Positions 8,061-14,883 are shown, counted from the stretch's first letter. The stretch is DNA of 17,993 nt from JBOGOC01 sp050747525 (GCA_050747525.1 JBOGOC010000120.1:1-17993); one strand, 5' to 3'. The notes: generated by a model from the sequence alone, not told the origin. Numbers and translations are program-made.

Positions 8061-8225
8061 TCAGGACTTCTTCGAGGTGACGGCGTAGATGGATTCGTAC
8101 TGCTGCTCGACCTTGCGGCTGTCGCACTTGGGACACTTGATGCGTCCGCGCGAACGATTCTCGATGGTCAGGGTCAGCGTGAAGCGCTTCTTGCACTCTT
8201 CGCATTTGAAGTCGTACACGGGCAT
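8061..8225 (-). CDS. FmdB-type small zinc-ribbon protein
   Basis: This 54-residue protein starts MPVYDFKCEECKKRF and has two Cys pairs, C8/C11 and C31/C34 (CPKC). That fits the FmdB/CxxC-CxxC regulatory zinc-ribbon family (begins MPxYxYxCxxC). The start is well supported: GGAGG (8239-8235) lies 9 nt before the ATG. The C-terminus (YAVTSKKS) is lysine-rich. Family members are small proteins of poorly defined function, often annotated as regulators because of FmdB of methylotrophs. It is followed after 7 nt by the deacylase and preceded by its own promoter, so it is probably the first gene of a two-gene transcript. Confidence 0.88.
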   Translation of the reverse strand: MPVYDFKCEECKKRFTLTLTIENRSRGRIKCPKCDSRKVEQQYESIYAVTSKKS

Positions 8226-8280
8226 GGCGGAGAACCTCCGGCTGAAGGAAAACCCTCCGGGGATGATTCAGGATGTGGGG

Positions 8281-8310
8281 ACTATAACGCAGGTCCGGGA
8301 AGCAAGTCGA
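8281..8310 (-). promoter_or_regulatory. Promoter for the zinc-ribbon/deacylase pair
   Basis: On the minus strand, TCGACT (8310-8305; 4/6), an 18-nt spacer and TATAGT (8286-8281; 5/6) form a sigma-70-like promoter. The -10 overlaps the stop codon of the upstream phosphatase. The predicted leader to ATG 8225 is about 50 nt and carries a GGAGG Shine-Dalgarno at 8239-8235, unlike the apparently leaderless genes elsewhere in the window. Confidence 0.5.
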
Positions 8311-8983
8311 GAAGAGCGCCGAAGCCGGACAGCATCACGTCGGCCCCCGACTCCGCCAGCGCGGTGGCGTCGCACGATCCGGTGGGCATGACGACGACGG
8401 GGAGCCCCGCCGCGCGCGCCGTCTCGACGTCGATCTCCATGTCTCCCACGTACAGCGCGTGCTCGCGCGCCACGCCCATCCGCTGCAGCGCGGCGTGCAC
8501 CATCTCGGGGTGGGGCTTGTGGTGCGCCACCAGGTCGGGCCCCATCACCACGCGCAGGTGAGGCATGGCCCCCAGACCCGACAGCAGCCGGCGCGCGAAG
8601 TACGACGGCTTGTTGGTGGCCACCCCCATCCGGTAGCCGCGCGCGTCGAGCGCCGCCAGCGTGTCGCTCACCTCGGGCAGCAGGCGGGTCCCCGCCACGC
8701 ACACCTCGTCGTAGCGCTCGCGGAAGAGGCGCACCCCTTCGGCAACCGCCGCGCGGCCCGCCGCGTCGCTCTCGTCGACGCCCAGCGCCCGCGCGATGAG
8801 GGTCTCCAGGCCGCGCCCCACCATTCTCCGGACTTCGGCCGGCGGGTACTCGGGGAGCCCCAGCCCGCGCATCGCGGTGTTGAGGCTGTCGGCGATCGCC
8901 TCGTAGGAGTCGATCAGCGTGCCGTCCAGATCGAAGACGATCCCGCGCACGTTCTCGACCCGAAGGCCGCCCGCCTGGCTCAC
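8282..8983 (-). CDS. HAD-superfamily phosphatase, phosphoglycolate phosphatase-like
   Basis: This is a 233-residue HAD hydrolase of the Gph/PGMB type. Motif I is VFDLDGTLIDS (D18 nucleophile, D20), followed by an alpha-helical cap (about 30-95). Motif II is T123 in GVATNKP, motif III is K156 in HHKPHP, and motif IV is GDMEIDVETA (D181, D185). All catalytic residues are present and the length is normal. The GTG start at 8983 overlaps the rluA stop as GTGA, so translation is probably coupled; a second GTG twelve codons in would still keep motif I. Phosphoglycolate is the classic substrate and would give glycolate, the glyoxylate precursor. A nearby aminotransferase and aldolase also handle glyoxylate, which favours this reading. 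HAD specificity cannot be settled from sequence, and a general housekeeping phosphatase is possible. Confidence 0.88.
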   Translation of the reverse strand: MSQAGGLRVENVRGIVFDLDGTLIDSYEAIADSLNTAMRGLGLPEYPPAEVRRMVGRGLETLIARALGVDESDAAGRAAVAEGVRLFRERYDEVCVAGTRLLPEVSDTLAALDARGYRMGVATNKPSYFARRLLSGLGAMPHLRVVMGPDLVAHHKPHPEMVHAALQRMGVAREHALYVGDMEIDVETARAAGLPVVVMPTGSCDATALAESGADVMLSGFGALLDLLPGPAL

Positions 8984-9987
8984 GCGCAGGCCGCCGCGGG
9001 GATCTGGCCCAGGCGCTCCTCGAGGAAGCCGCGCAGGTCGGCGGGGAGCGGCGCGTCGAAGACGGCGCGCTCTCCCGTGGCCGGGTGGGTCAGCTCCAGG
9101 CGCGCGGCGTGCAGCAGCTGACGCTCGGTGAGCAGCTCGCGGCGCATCCGGTCGTCGAACACGCCGGCGATGGCCCGCAGGTAGTGCGACTCGGCGGGGC
9201 CGTAGAGCTTGTCCCCCACCACCGGGTGCCCCAGCGCCGCCAGGTGCACGCGGATCTGGTGCCGCCGGCCCGTCAGCAGGCGCAGCCTCACCAGCGACAC
9301 GCCGCCTCCGTGCGCCAGCGCCTCCAGCTCGGTGCGGGCCGGGCGTCCCCCCGGATCGACGCCCCGCTTGACGTACACGGCCGATCGCGACGCCCTGCCC
9401 AGCGGCAGCTCGATCACGTCCGGGGCGGCGCGCATCTCGCCGAACACCACGGCCAGGTATACCTTCACCGCGCCGGCGCGCTCGCGCGCCATCTGCGACG
9501 AGAGCACCCGCGCCGCCTGCGCCGACCGGGCCACCGCCATCACGCCGGTCGTCTCGCGGTCCAGCCGGTGCACCAGGTGCAGCGGGCCCTCCACCTGCCG
9601 GGCCAGGATGTGCGTCACGCAGGCGCGGGCCACCCTGCGCGAGGGGTGCGACAGGATCCCCGCAGGCTTGTCCACCACGACCAGATGCTCGTCGAGGTGC
9701 AGCAGCGGCAGGCTGACGTCGGGCTCGTCCTCGTGGACCGGCTCCTCGCGGCGGATGATGACGGTGTCGCCGGGCCTCAGCCGAGTCGCGGGCCGCGCGC
9801 GGCCGTGACCAGGAGCTTCCACGCGGTCGCGTATGGCGGCCTGGATCCGCTCGCGCGAGAGCTTCGGGATCCGCTCCTTGAGGAACAGATCCAGGCGCAC
9901 CCACGGGTCGCGGTCTCCCACGATGTAGATGGCGGTGCCGTCGTCGAGCCGCCGGCACGCGCGCGTGCCGCGGAGGTCTCCGTGCAT
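8980..9987 (-). CDS. RluA-family pseudouridine synthase
   Basis: This 335-residue enzyme isomerises specific uridines to pseudouridine in rRNA or tRNA. An S4-like RNA-binding segment (about 28-75, VRLDLFLKERI) precedes the catalytic domain. That domain has VVDKPAG (104-110), the catalytic motif HRLDRETTG (140-148, D143), KVYLAVV (175-181), TGRRHQIRVHLA (239-250) and GHPVVGDKLYG (253-263). The domain order and length match RluC/RluD-type enzymes, but the target uridine cannot be told. The ATG at 9987 is preceded 7 nt upstream by a TATACT box, suggesting a leaderless transcript. The open frame continues upstream, but that extension is antisense to the aminotransferase and has no domain character. 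The stop overlaps the phosphatase start (GTGA). Confidence 0.93.
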   Translation of the reverse strand: MHGDLRGTRACRRLDDGTAIYIVGDRDPWVRLDLFLKERIPKLSRERIQAAIRDRVEAPGHGRARPATRLRPGDTVIIRREEPVHEDEPDVSLPLLHLDEHLVVVDKPAGILSHPSRRVARACVTHILARQVEGPLHLVHRLDRETTGVMAVARSAQAARVLSSQMARERAGAVKVYLAVVFGEMRAAPDVIELPLGRASRSAVYVKRGVDPGGRPARTELEALAHGGGVSLVRLRLLTGRRHQIRVHLAALGHPVVGDKLYGPAESHYLRAIAGVFDDRMRRELLTERQLLHAARLELTHPATGERAVFDAPLPADLRGFLEERLGQIPAAACA

Positions 9988-9994
9988 GGGCCCG

Positions 9995-10002
9995 AGTATA
10001 CT
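9995..10002. promoter_or_regulatory. Palindromic -10-like box shared by two divergent genes
   Basis: AGTATACT is its own reverse complement, so each strand reads TATACT (5/6 to the sigma-70 -10). On the plus strand the box (9997-10002) ends 9 nt before ATG 10012. On the minus strand (10000-9995) it ends 7 nt before ATG 9987. Both transcripts would start at or next to the start codon. No convincing -35 is seen on either side. It sits in the only 24 bp between the two genes. Confidence 0.5.
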
Positions 10003-10011
10003 GACCGCGCC

Positions 10012-11163
10012 ATGAGGCCGCCCGATCCTCTTCGCCCTCCCGCCCGGATCCTCCTGGGGCCGGGCCCTTCCGCGGTCGACCCGCGCGTGCTGGCCGCGTC
10101 GTCGCACACCCTGCTGGGGCACCTGGACCCAGACTTCCTGGCCGTGATGGACGACGTGGCCGCCATGCTGCGCGAGGTGTTCCGCACCAGCAACGAGATG
10201 ACGCTGGCAGTCCCCGGCACCGGCACCGCCGGGATGGAGGCGGCGGTGGTGAACCTGGTCGAGCCCGACGATGTGGTGGTGGTCGGCGTGGCCGGCTACT
10301 TCGGGGCGCGCATGGCCGAGATGGCGCGCCGCGCCGGAGGGAAGGTCGTCGCGGTGGAAGCGCCGTGGGGAGAGCCCGTCCCCTCCGAAGCCATCGGCTC
10401 GGCGCTGCGCGACGTGCCCGGAGCGGTGAAGGTGGTGGGGATCGTGCACGCCGAGACGTCCACCGGCGTCCTGCAGCCTCTCGAGGAGATCCTGGCCCTG
10501 GCGCGCGATCGGGGCGCCTTCACCCTGGTCGACGCAGTGACCTCGCTGGGCGGGGTGCCGCTCGACGTCGACGCCCTGGGGATCGACGTCTGCTACGGCG
10601 GCACGCAGAAGTGCATCGGGTCGCCGCCGGGGCTGGCTCCGCTGACGGCCTCGCCGCGGGCGGTGGCGGCCATCGCCGCGCGCCGGGCGCCCCCAGCGTC
10701 GTTCTATCTGGACCTCAAGCTTCTGTCGGCCTACTGGGGGCGCGAGCGCACGTACCACCACACGGCCCCCATCCAGTCGATGTACGCGCTGCGCGAGGCG
10801 CTGCGCCTGCTGCTCGACGAGGGGCTCGAAGCCCGGTGGGACCGGCACACCCGCTGCCACGATCAGCTGCGCCGCGGCACCGAAGGGCTGGGCCTGGAGT
10901 TCCTGGTCGCGCCCCCGCACCGCCTGCCGGTGCTCAACGCGCTGCGCATCCCCGTAGGGGTGGACGACCGCGAGACGCGGCGGCGCCTGCTCCAGGAGCA
11001 CCACATCGAGGTGGGGGGCGGGCTGGGACCGCTGGCCGGGCGGATCTGGCGCGTGGGGCTGATGGGCTACTCGGCGCGCGAGGAGAACGTGGCGCGCCTG
11101 CTCACCGCCCTGCGCATCATTTTGGGGGCTCCCCGGATGTCGAAGCCTCCGCGTCGAAGCTGA
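10012..11163 (+). CDS. Alanine:glyoxylate / serine:pyruvate aminotransferase (class V, PLP)
   Basis: This 383-residue PLP enzyme has the features of AGXT-type transaminases, which convert glyoxylate to glycine using alanine or serine as amino donor. Visible are LLGPGPS (14-20), PGTGTAG (68-74), HAETSTGVLQPL (146-157), the PLP-binding Asp in LVDAVTSLGG (D174), Schiff-base K200 in YGGTQKCIGSPPG, YHHTAP with the following helix, and the C-terminal GGLGPLAGRIWRVGLMG block. The spacing of these blocks is close to human AGXT as I recall it (392 residues). ATG 10012 fits the LLGPGPS start and the -10-like box upstream; longer in-frame extension reads through rluA. The last 47 bp overlap the oppositely oriented epimerase gene, encoding a basic tail (SKPPRRS). 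Phosphoserine aminotransferase is unlikely given the AGXT-type motifs. Confidence 0.92.
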   Translation: MRPPDPLRPPARILLGPGPSAVDPRVLAASSHTLLGHLDPDFLAVMDDVAAMLREVFRTSNEMTLAVPGTGTAGMEAAVVNLVEPDDVVVVGVAGYFGARMAEMARRAGGKVVAVEAPWGEPVPSEAIGSALRDVPGAVKVVGIVHAETSTGVLQPLEEILALARDRGAFTLVDAVTSLGGVPLDVDALGIDVCYGGTQKCIGSPPGLAPLTASPRAVAAIAARRAPPASFYLDLKLLSAYWGRERTYHHTAPIQSMYALREALRLLLDEGLEARWDRHTRCHDQLRRGTEGLGLEFLVAPPHRLPVLNALRIPVGVDDRETRRRLLQEHHIEVGGGLGPLAGRIWRVGLMGYSAREENVARLLTALRIILGAPRMSKPPRRS

Positions 11164-12196
11164 GCCGCTCGGGCCCCCCGAGCGCCGTCTCGCGCCATCG
11201 CCGCGCCAGGTCGAGCTCCCGCGCGCGGTGCCCGGACGACGGCGGCGATGCGCCCCCGCTCTCGAGGTGGCGCGCGGCCCAGGTCACCGATCGCTCCAGC
11301 CAGGTCTCCCACGGAGTCGGCTCCCACGCCAGATCGTGCCGCGCCTTGCGGATGGACGGCACCTGCGCGGCCTCCTGCGAGAAGGGGAAGAGCGCCGCCC
11401 AGGACTCACCCACCGCCCGCCGCGCGTGCGCCGCGGGGACCGCAACGCGCTCGGGGTCGCGTCCCATCAGGCGGGCGATGCCATCCACGATCCGGCGCAG
11501 CGTGAGGATCTCGCGGCACGCCAGGTTGTAGGCCTCCCCCACCCCGATGGTGCTTTGCCCCAGCAGGCGCAGCGTGCGCGTGACGTCACCCACGTACACG
11601 TGGCGGAACGGGGCGTGCCCGCCGTCGGGGAGAACCAGCGGCCCGCCATCGGCCAGGCGCTGGACGTACCCGGCGTAGCGAAGGCTGGAGTCCTCTTCTC
11701 CCGCCACGATCGGCATGCGGATGAGGGTGACCGGGAAGCCCGCTTCCTCGTGCGCGCGGCGAAGCTCGTCCTCGGCCGCGCGCTTGCCGGCTCCGTAGGC
11801 GTACTCGATGCTGGTGGGCCGCTCGCGCGAGGCATCCAGGCGCGCGTAGTCGGATTCCTCCACCGGGCACGGGAACTCTCCCGCGCACCAGTACACCGAG
11901 CAGGTGCTGATGTGGACGAACCGCGCCGCGCGTCCGTGCAGGGCTTCGATCGCCAGGCGCGCGTCGCGCGCATCGTACGAGAGGAAGTCATAGGCGGCGT
12001 CGAACGACCTGCCTCCCACGGCGGCGCGCAGATCGGCGGCCGATCGGCGATCCCCGCGCAGTCTTTCCACGCCGGAGCCCAGGCCGTCGTCGGCCAGGCC
12101 GCGCGTGAAGAGGGACACCTGGTGGCCGCCTTCCTCCAGCTCGCGCGCCAGTCGCCGCCCGATGAAGCGCGATCCTCCCAGGATGAGGATCTTCAT
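11117..12196 (-). CDS. NAD(P)-dependent epimerase/dehydratase, atypical SDR (CSP41-like)
   Basis: This 359-residue SDR has a Rossmann start MKILILGGSRFIG. Its GGSRFIG variant replaces the central Gly of GxxGxxG, as in CSP41-type atypical SDRs (GGTRFIG). The active site shows HISTCSVY (95-102) and YGAGK (Y134, K138). The C-terminal region contains SWAALFPFSQEA and a charged tail. Enzymes of this group are annotated as sugar-nucleotide epimerases or reductases, or RNA-binding relatives in plastids, and the substrate here is unknown. It is probably the last gene of the aldolase-DUF1028-epimerase transcript, 49 bp after DUF1028. Its last 47 bp overlap the end of the aminotransferase on the other strand. 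ATG 12196 gives the normal SDR N-terminus. Confidence 0.88.
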   Translation of the reverse strand: MKILILGGSRFIGRRLARELEEGGHQVSLFTRGLADDGLGSGVERLRGDRRSAADLRAAVGGRSFDAAYDFLSYDARDARLAIEALHGRAARFVHISTCSVYWCAGEFPCPVEESDYARLDASRERPTSIEYAYGAGKRAAEDELRRAHEEAGFPVTLIRMPIVAGEEDSSLRYAGYVQRLADGGPLVLPDGGHAPFRHVYVGDVTRTLRLLGQSTIGVGEAYNLACREILTLRRIVDGIARLMGRDPERVAVPAAHARRAVGESWAALFPFSQEAAQVPSIRKARHDLAWEPTPWETWLERSVTWAARHLESGGASPPSSGHRARELDLARRWRETALGGPERLSFDAEASTSGEPPK

Positions 12197-12197
12197 G

Positions 12198-12242
12198 CCG
12201 CCGCGGTCCCCAGCACCATGCCAGCCATTGTCCCCGCGGCGG
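12198..12242. repeat. 9-bp inverted repeat before the epimerase start
   Basis: CCGCCGCGG (12198-12206) and CCGCGGCGG (12234-12242) are exact complements around a 27-nt loop. They occupy almost the whole gap between DUF1028 and the epimerase. In minus-strand RNA the 3' arm would end 1 nt before the epimerase ATG and could limit ribosome access. GC-rich 9-mers arise easily by chance here, so the function is speculative. Confidence 0.35.
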
Positions 12243-12245
12243 ACG

Positions 12246-13181
12246 TCATCGTCTCGTGGCGGCGGCCGCGGCCGCGCGCAGCCGATCCAGCAGCCTGTCG
12301 TCCACCAGCCCGAGGCGATCGCCGGGATCTCCTGCCCCCAGCCCCTGGGCGCGGCGGAACGCTTCCACCGCCGCCGCGGTGGCGTCGTCGAAGGTCCCCG
12401 TCGGCTCGCGGTCGAGCAGGCCGGCCCGCCGCAGTAGCTCCTGAAGCTCCTTCACGTCGGGCCCGGCCGCCTGCCACAGGAGCCGGTGACCCAGCCGGCT
12501 GCCGGCACGCTCGCGCAGGGAACGCAGCGCGGCCACCGGATCCTCGGCGTCGTCCACGCGCAGGTCGTTGGCACGGTCGCGCTGGCGGGCGGCATCGGTG
12601 CTGGCCAGTCTCAGCGCAGCGGAGCGCAGCGGCAGGCGGTGCCCGCGCGTGGCGTCTCCCGCGGCGAGCGACGCCAGAAGCCGATCGGCCAGCGGCAGGC
12701 GCTGCGCTTCAGCCGCACGAAACGCCGCCGCCATCGCCTCGAGGACCGCCGTTCCCGTCAGATCGTTTCCCTGCACGCAGAACGTCGGGGCCTCCACCGC
12801 TCCCGCCTGCGCGGGCGTCTCGCGCCCGGTGTGGGTCGCGCAGCCGCCGCGCGCGTCCATCAAGGCCATCTGGCGACGCTCGGCCCTGGCATCGACCGCC
12901 AGCAGGCGCGCCAGCACCTCGCGCGGGGTGATCCCTTCGGACAGCAGGTCGAGGGCGCGCGGCCCGAGGGTCGGGTCGAGCCAGGCCTGCACGGCCATCG
13001 CCCCCACCCCCGCGCGCACCCAGGGGACGGCCGCCCCCGAGGCCGGCGTGTGGCTGGCCACCGCCACCCCCACGTCTCCCGTGGCGGGATCGAGGGCCAC
13101 GATGGACAGTGACACCGTCGTCGTGAGGGGAAGGCCGGCCAGCGCCAGGGCGGCCAGCACCGCGGTCACCGACCCGATCAC
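12246..13181 (-). CDS. Secreted DUF1028 protein with C-terminal peptidoglycan-binding domain
   Basis: This 311-residue protein begins with a hydrophobic export segment (1-22, TAVLAALALAGLPL). A DUF1028 domain follows (about 24-225: SLSIVALDPATGDVGVAVAS, VPWVRAGVGAMAVQAW, FCVQGNDL, NDLRVDDAEDPV). A C-terminal PG_binding_1-type domain spans about 240-283 (DVKELQELLRRAGL, GTFDDATAAAVEAFRRAQGL). DUF1028 belongs to the Ntn-hydrolase clan, so an autoprocessed N-terminal nucleophile is possible, but no activity is established. The GTG start at 13181 overlaps the aldolase stop (GTGA), which implies coupling. The signal segment lacks strong positive charge, so export is probable rather than certain. 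The peptidoglycan-binding module suggests a cell-wall location. Confidence 0.88.
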   Translation of the reverse strand: MIGSVTAVLAALALAGLPLTTTVSLSIVALDPATGDVGVAVASHTPASGAAVPWVRAGVGAMAVQAWLDPTLGPRALDLLSEGITPREVLARLLAVDARAERRQMALMDARGGCATHTGRETPAQAGAVEAPTFCVQGNDLTGTAVLEAMAAAFRAAEAQRLPLADRLLASLAAGDATRGHRLPLRSAALRLASTDAARQRDRANDLRVDDAEDPVAALRSLRERAGSRLGHRLLWQAAGPDVKELQELLRRAGLLDREPTGTFDDATAAAVEAFRRAQGLGAGDPGDRLGLVDDRLLDRLRAAAAAATRR

Positions 13182-14068
13182 AGCGTCTTCAGCAGCGCGG
13201 CGATCTCGGCGCGCGCCTCGGCCGTGGCGGACGGCAACGGAGGCCGCGGCTCTCCTCCGAAGAAGCCCAGCATGTCGAGCGCCGCCTTGAGCCCGCCGAT
13301 CCCGTGGCGCGCCGTGACCGCCTCGGTGAGCGGCAGCAGCGCCTGGTTCAGGCGGGCCGCCTCGTCGTGGTCTCCTTGCTGGACGCACTGCGCGATGCGC
13401 GCACAGGCCCGGGCCGCCACGTTCCCCACCGCCAGCACCGCTCCGCTGGCGCCGCGCTTCAGCCCTTCGGCCAGCGCGCGCTGCGAGCCCACCAGCACCG
13501 ACACCTCGCGCCCCGCCTCGCGCGCCGCGCCCACCAGGGCTTCGATGGAGGCCGGGTCGCCGGAGGAGTCCTTGATCCCGGCCACTCGATCGTGGCGGAT
13601 CAGGCGGCGGAACAGCGGGGCCTGGATCGGTATCCCCGTGAAGAACGGAACGCTGTAGAGAAGGACCGGGCCGTGCGAAGCGTCCGCGACTCTCTGGTAA
13701 TGATCCGCCAGGACGTCGTCGGTCATCACCGGACGGTAGTAGCCGGGGACACCCACCAGGGCGGCATCGGCCCCCAGCTCGAATGCTTCGTTCACCGATC
13801 GGATCGTGGCGCGCGTGGATTCGCGTCCCGACCCCACGATGATCGCCCGGTCGGCCGGCGTCGCTTCGCGCGCGGCGCGGATCACGGCGGCGCGCTCGTG
13901 GTCGTCCAGCAGCGGCGCCTCGCCGTTGCTCCCCAGCAGCACGTAGCCGTCCAGGGGCAGCTTGTTCCACAGGGCCAGGTTGTCCGCCAGGCGCTCGAGG
14001 GACACTTCACCGCGCAGGAAGGGAGTGGGGATCGGCGGGAAGAGTCCTCTCAGCACATGCCGTATCAT
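13178..14068 (-). CDS. HOGA1-like 4-hydroxy-2-oxoglutarate aldolase (DHDPS/NAL family)
   Basis: This 296-residue class I (Schiff-base) aldolase has K166 in AGIKDSSGD, Y138 in LLYSVPFFTG and the binding loop GSNGE (46-50). Bacterial DapA normally has GTTGE and YNVP. GSNGE, the YSVP variant, GSGRESTRATI (79-89) and the C-terminal TARHGIGGLKAALDMLGFFGG resemble eukaryotic HOGA1 as I remember it. That enzyme cleaves 4-hydroxy-2-oxoglutarate to pyruvate and glyoxylate in hydroxyproline breakdown. An alanine:glyoxylate aminotransferase 2 kb away fits this. Other DHDPS-family activities (KDG or sialic-acid lyase-like) cannot be excluded. It is the first gene of a unit with DUF1028 and the epimerase. 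Its ATG lies only 8 bp from the divergent ATG of the barrel gene. Confidence 0.88.
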   Translation of the reverse strand: MIRHVLRGLFPPIPTPFLRGEVSLERLADNLALWNKLPLDGYVLLGSNGEAPLLDDHERAAVIRAAREATPADRAIIVGSGRESTRATIRSVNEAFELGADAALVGVPGYYRPVMTDDVLADHYQRVADASHGPVLLYSVPFFTGIPIQAPLFRRLIRHDRVAGIKDSSGDPASIEALVGAAREAGREVSVLVGSQRALAEGLKRGASGAVLAVGNVAARACARIAQCVQQGDHDEAARLNQALLPLTEAVTARHGIGGLKAALDMLGFFGGEPRPPLPSATAEARAEIAALLKTL

Positions 14069-14082
14069 GCCACACCATGATG
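14063..14082. promoter_or_regulatory. Overlapping divergent start/promoter junction
   Basis: The start codons of two divergent genes (ATG 14068 minus, ATG 14077 plus) are separated by 8 bp. TATCAT (14063-14068; 5/6 to -10) ends 8 nt before the plus ATG and contains the minus-strand start codon. Reciprocally, the plus-strand ATGATG (14077-14082) reads CATCAT (4/6) on the minus strand, 8 nt before that ATG. Any promoter must lie inside the opposing gene. No -35 boxes are evident. Confidence 0.4.
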
Positions 14083-14883
14083 CGGACGATTGGGGCGATC
14101 GCTCTGGTCCATGTTCTGGTGGCCGTTCCCCTGCAGGCTCCCTTCCAGACGCTGCTCCCCTGGTGCCTCGATCGCGGCCAGTCGGAGATCATCGCCGGCG
14201 TGGCGTGGGCCCGCGGCACGCGCCCCCCTTTCCTCACCGAGGAGCCCGGCCTCGTGCGCGACCCCGACTGGGCCCTGGACCTGGTGGACGTCTCGCACGG
14301 CGTGGGGCCCGGCAGCGAGGTGCGGATCCAGTGGGGCCTCCAGAGGTTCGAGCAGATGGACGGCGAGACCGTCTCGGGAGTGCAGGATGTGCGTCTCTGG
14401 TTCGCCCATCAGATCCCCGTCGCGGGATTGACCGGGGCCTTCTCGTTCATGGTGAAGCTTCCCAATGCGCCCGACGACGATCTGCTGGGGACCGACCAGA
14501 CGGACGTCCACCTTCTCGGGTCGGTGGGCTGGCAGTCGTCGGTGTGGGGATGGGCCGGACAGGCGGGGCTGGGGCTCCTGGGGAATCCCCTGCCCGGCGA
14601 CAACACCTCGCAGGACGACGTCCTTCTGTTCGGGGTCGCGGCGTGGAGAGGGTTCGGGGCGGGAGACCTCAACGGGCCGTTCATCCTGGCCAGCCTGGAG
14701 GTGGCCGGACAGGCGGCCTCCCGCTTCGGCAACGACGTGCGCGAGGCGACGGCCGGATTGACGCTCGCGTCGCTGCGCTTTCCAATCACGATGACGTCGT
14801 CGTGGGGGCTCACCAGCGTGAGCGAAGACTGGGCGGTGGCCGTGCGGGTGACCGTGATGTCGAATCCCGGGGTGACACGCTGA
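14077..14883 (+). CDS. Putative outer-membrane beta-barrel protein, unrecognised family
   Basis: This 268-residue protein has a likely signal peptide (1-21, TIGAIALVHVLVAVPL) followed by alternating short amphipathic strands separated by Asp/Gly-rich turns. The segment MVKLPNAPDDDLLGTDQTDV resembles the strand-turn-strand core of MetA-pathway-like outer-membrane transporters (Phenol_MetA_deg type), in which KLPTGD...LGTG is typical. The resemblance is remote and the barrel call is inference. Repeated Gly/Trp/Phe strand patterns continue to the end, but the chain ends in PGVTR rather than a C-terminal Phe. ATG 14080 is a possible alternative start. It is divergent from the aldolase and 67 bp upstream of the exported HEYFH gene, possibly in one unit. 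Confidence 0.7.
   Translation: MMRTIGAIALVHVLVAVPLQAPFQTLLPWCLDRGQSEIIAGVAWARGTRPPFLTEEPGLVRDPDWALDLVDVSHGVGPGSEVRIQWGLQRFEQMDGETVSGVQDVRLWFAHQIPVAGLTGAFSFMVKLPNAPDDDLLGTDQTDVHLLGSVGWQSSVWGWAGQAGLGLLGNPLPGDNTSQDDVLLFGVAAWRGFGAGDLNGPFILASLEVAGQAASRFGNDVREATAGLTLASLRFPITMTSSWGLTSVSEDWAVAVRVTVMSNPGVTR

Noticed and set aside
6320..8080. Plus-strand open frame of about 586 codons opposite the deacylase
   Set aside because: The minus strand encodes the intact amidohydrolase motifs; the plus frame is low-information Arg/His/Pro-rich sequence.
8984..9958. Upstream in-frame extension of the HAD phosphatase
   Set aside because: It would overlap rluA in another frame. The protein's conserved start (VFDLDGT) lies just after the GTG that overlaps the rluA stop.
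9988..11004. Upstream in-frame extension of the RluA-family protein
   Set aside because: It lies antisense to the aminotransferase, has no domain character, and the S4 region plus the -10-like box fit ATG 9987.
13182..13970. Upstream in-frame extension of the DUF1028 protein
   Set aside because: It overlaps the aldolase in another frame, whereas GTG 13181 gives a signal peptide and the GTGA coupling.
13178..14068. Calling the aldolase dihydrodipicolinate synthase (dapA)
   Set aside because: The GSNGE and YSVP motifs and the C-terminal block fit HOGA1-type aldolases better than DapA, and no lysine-pathway gene is nearby.
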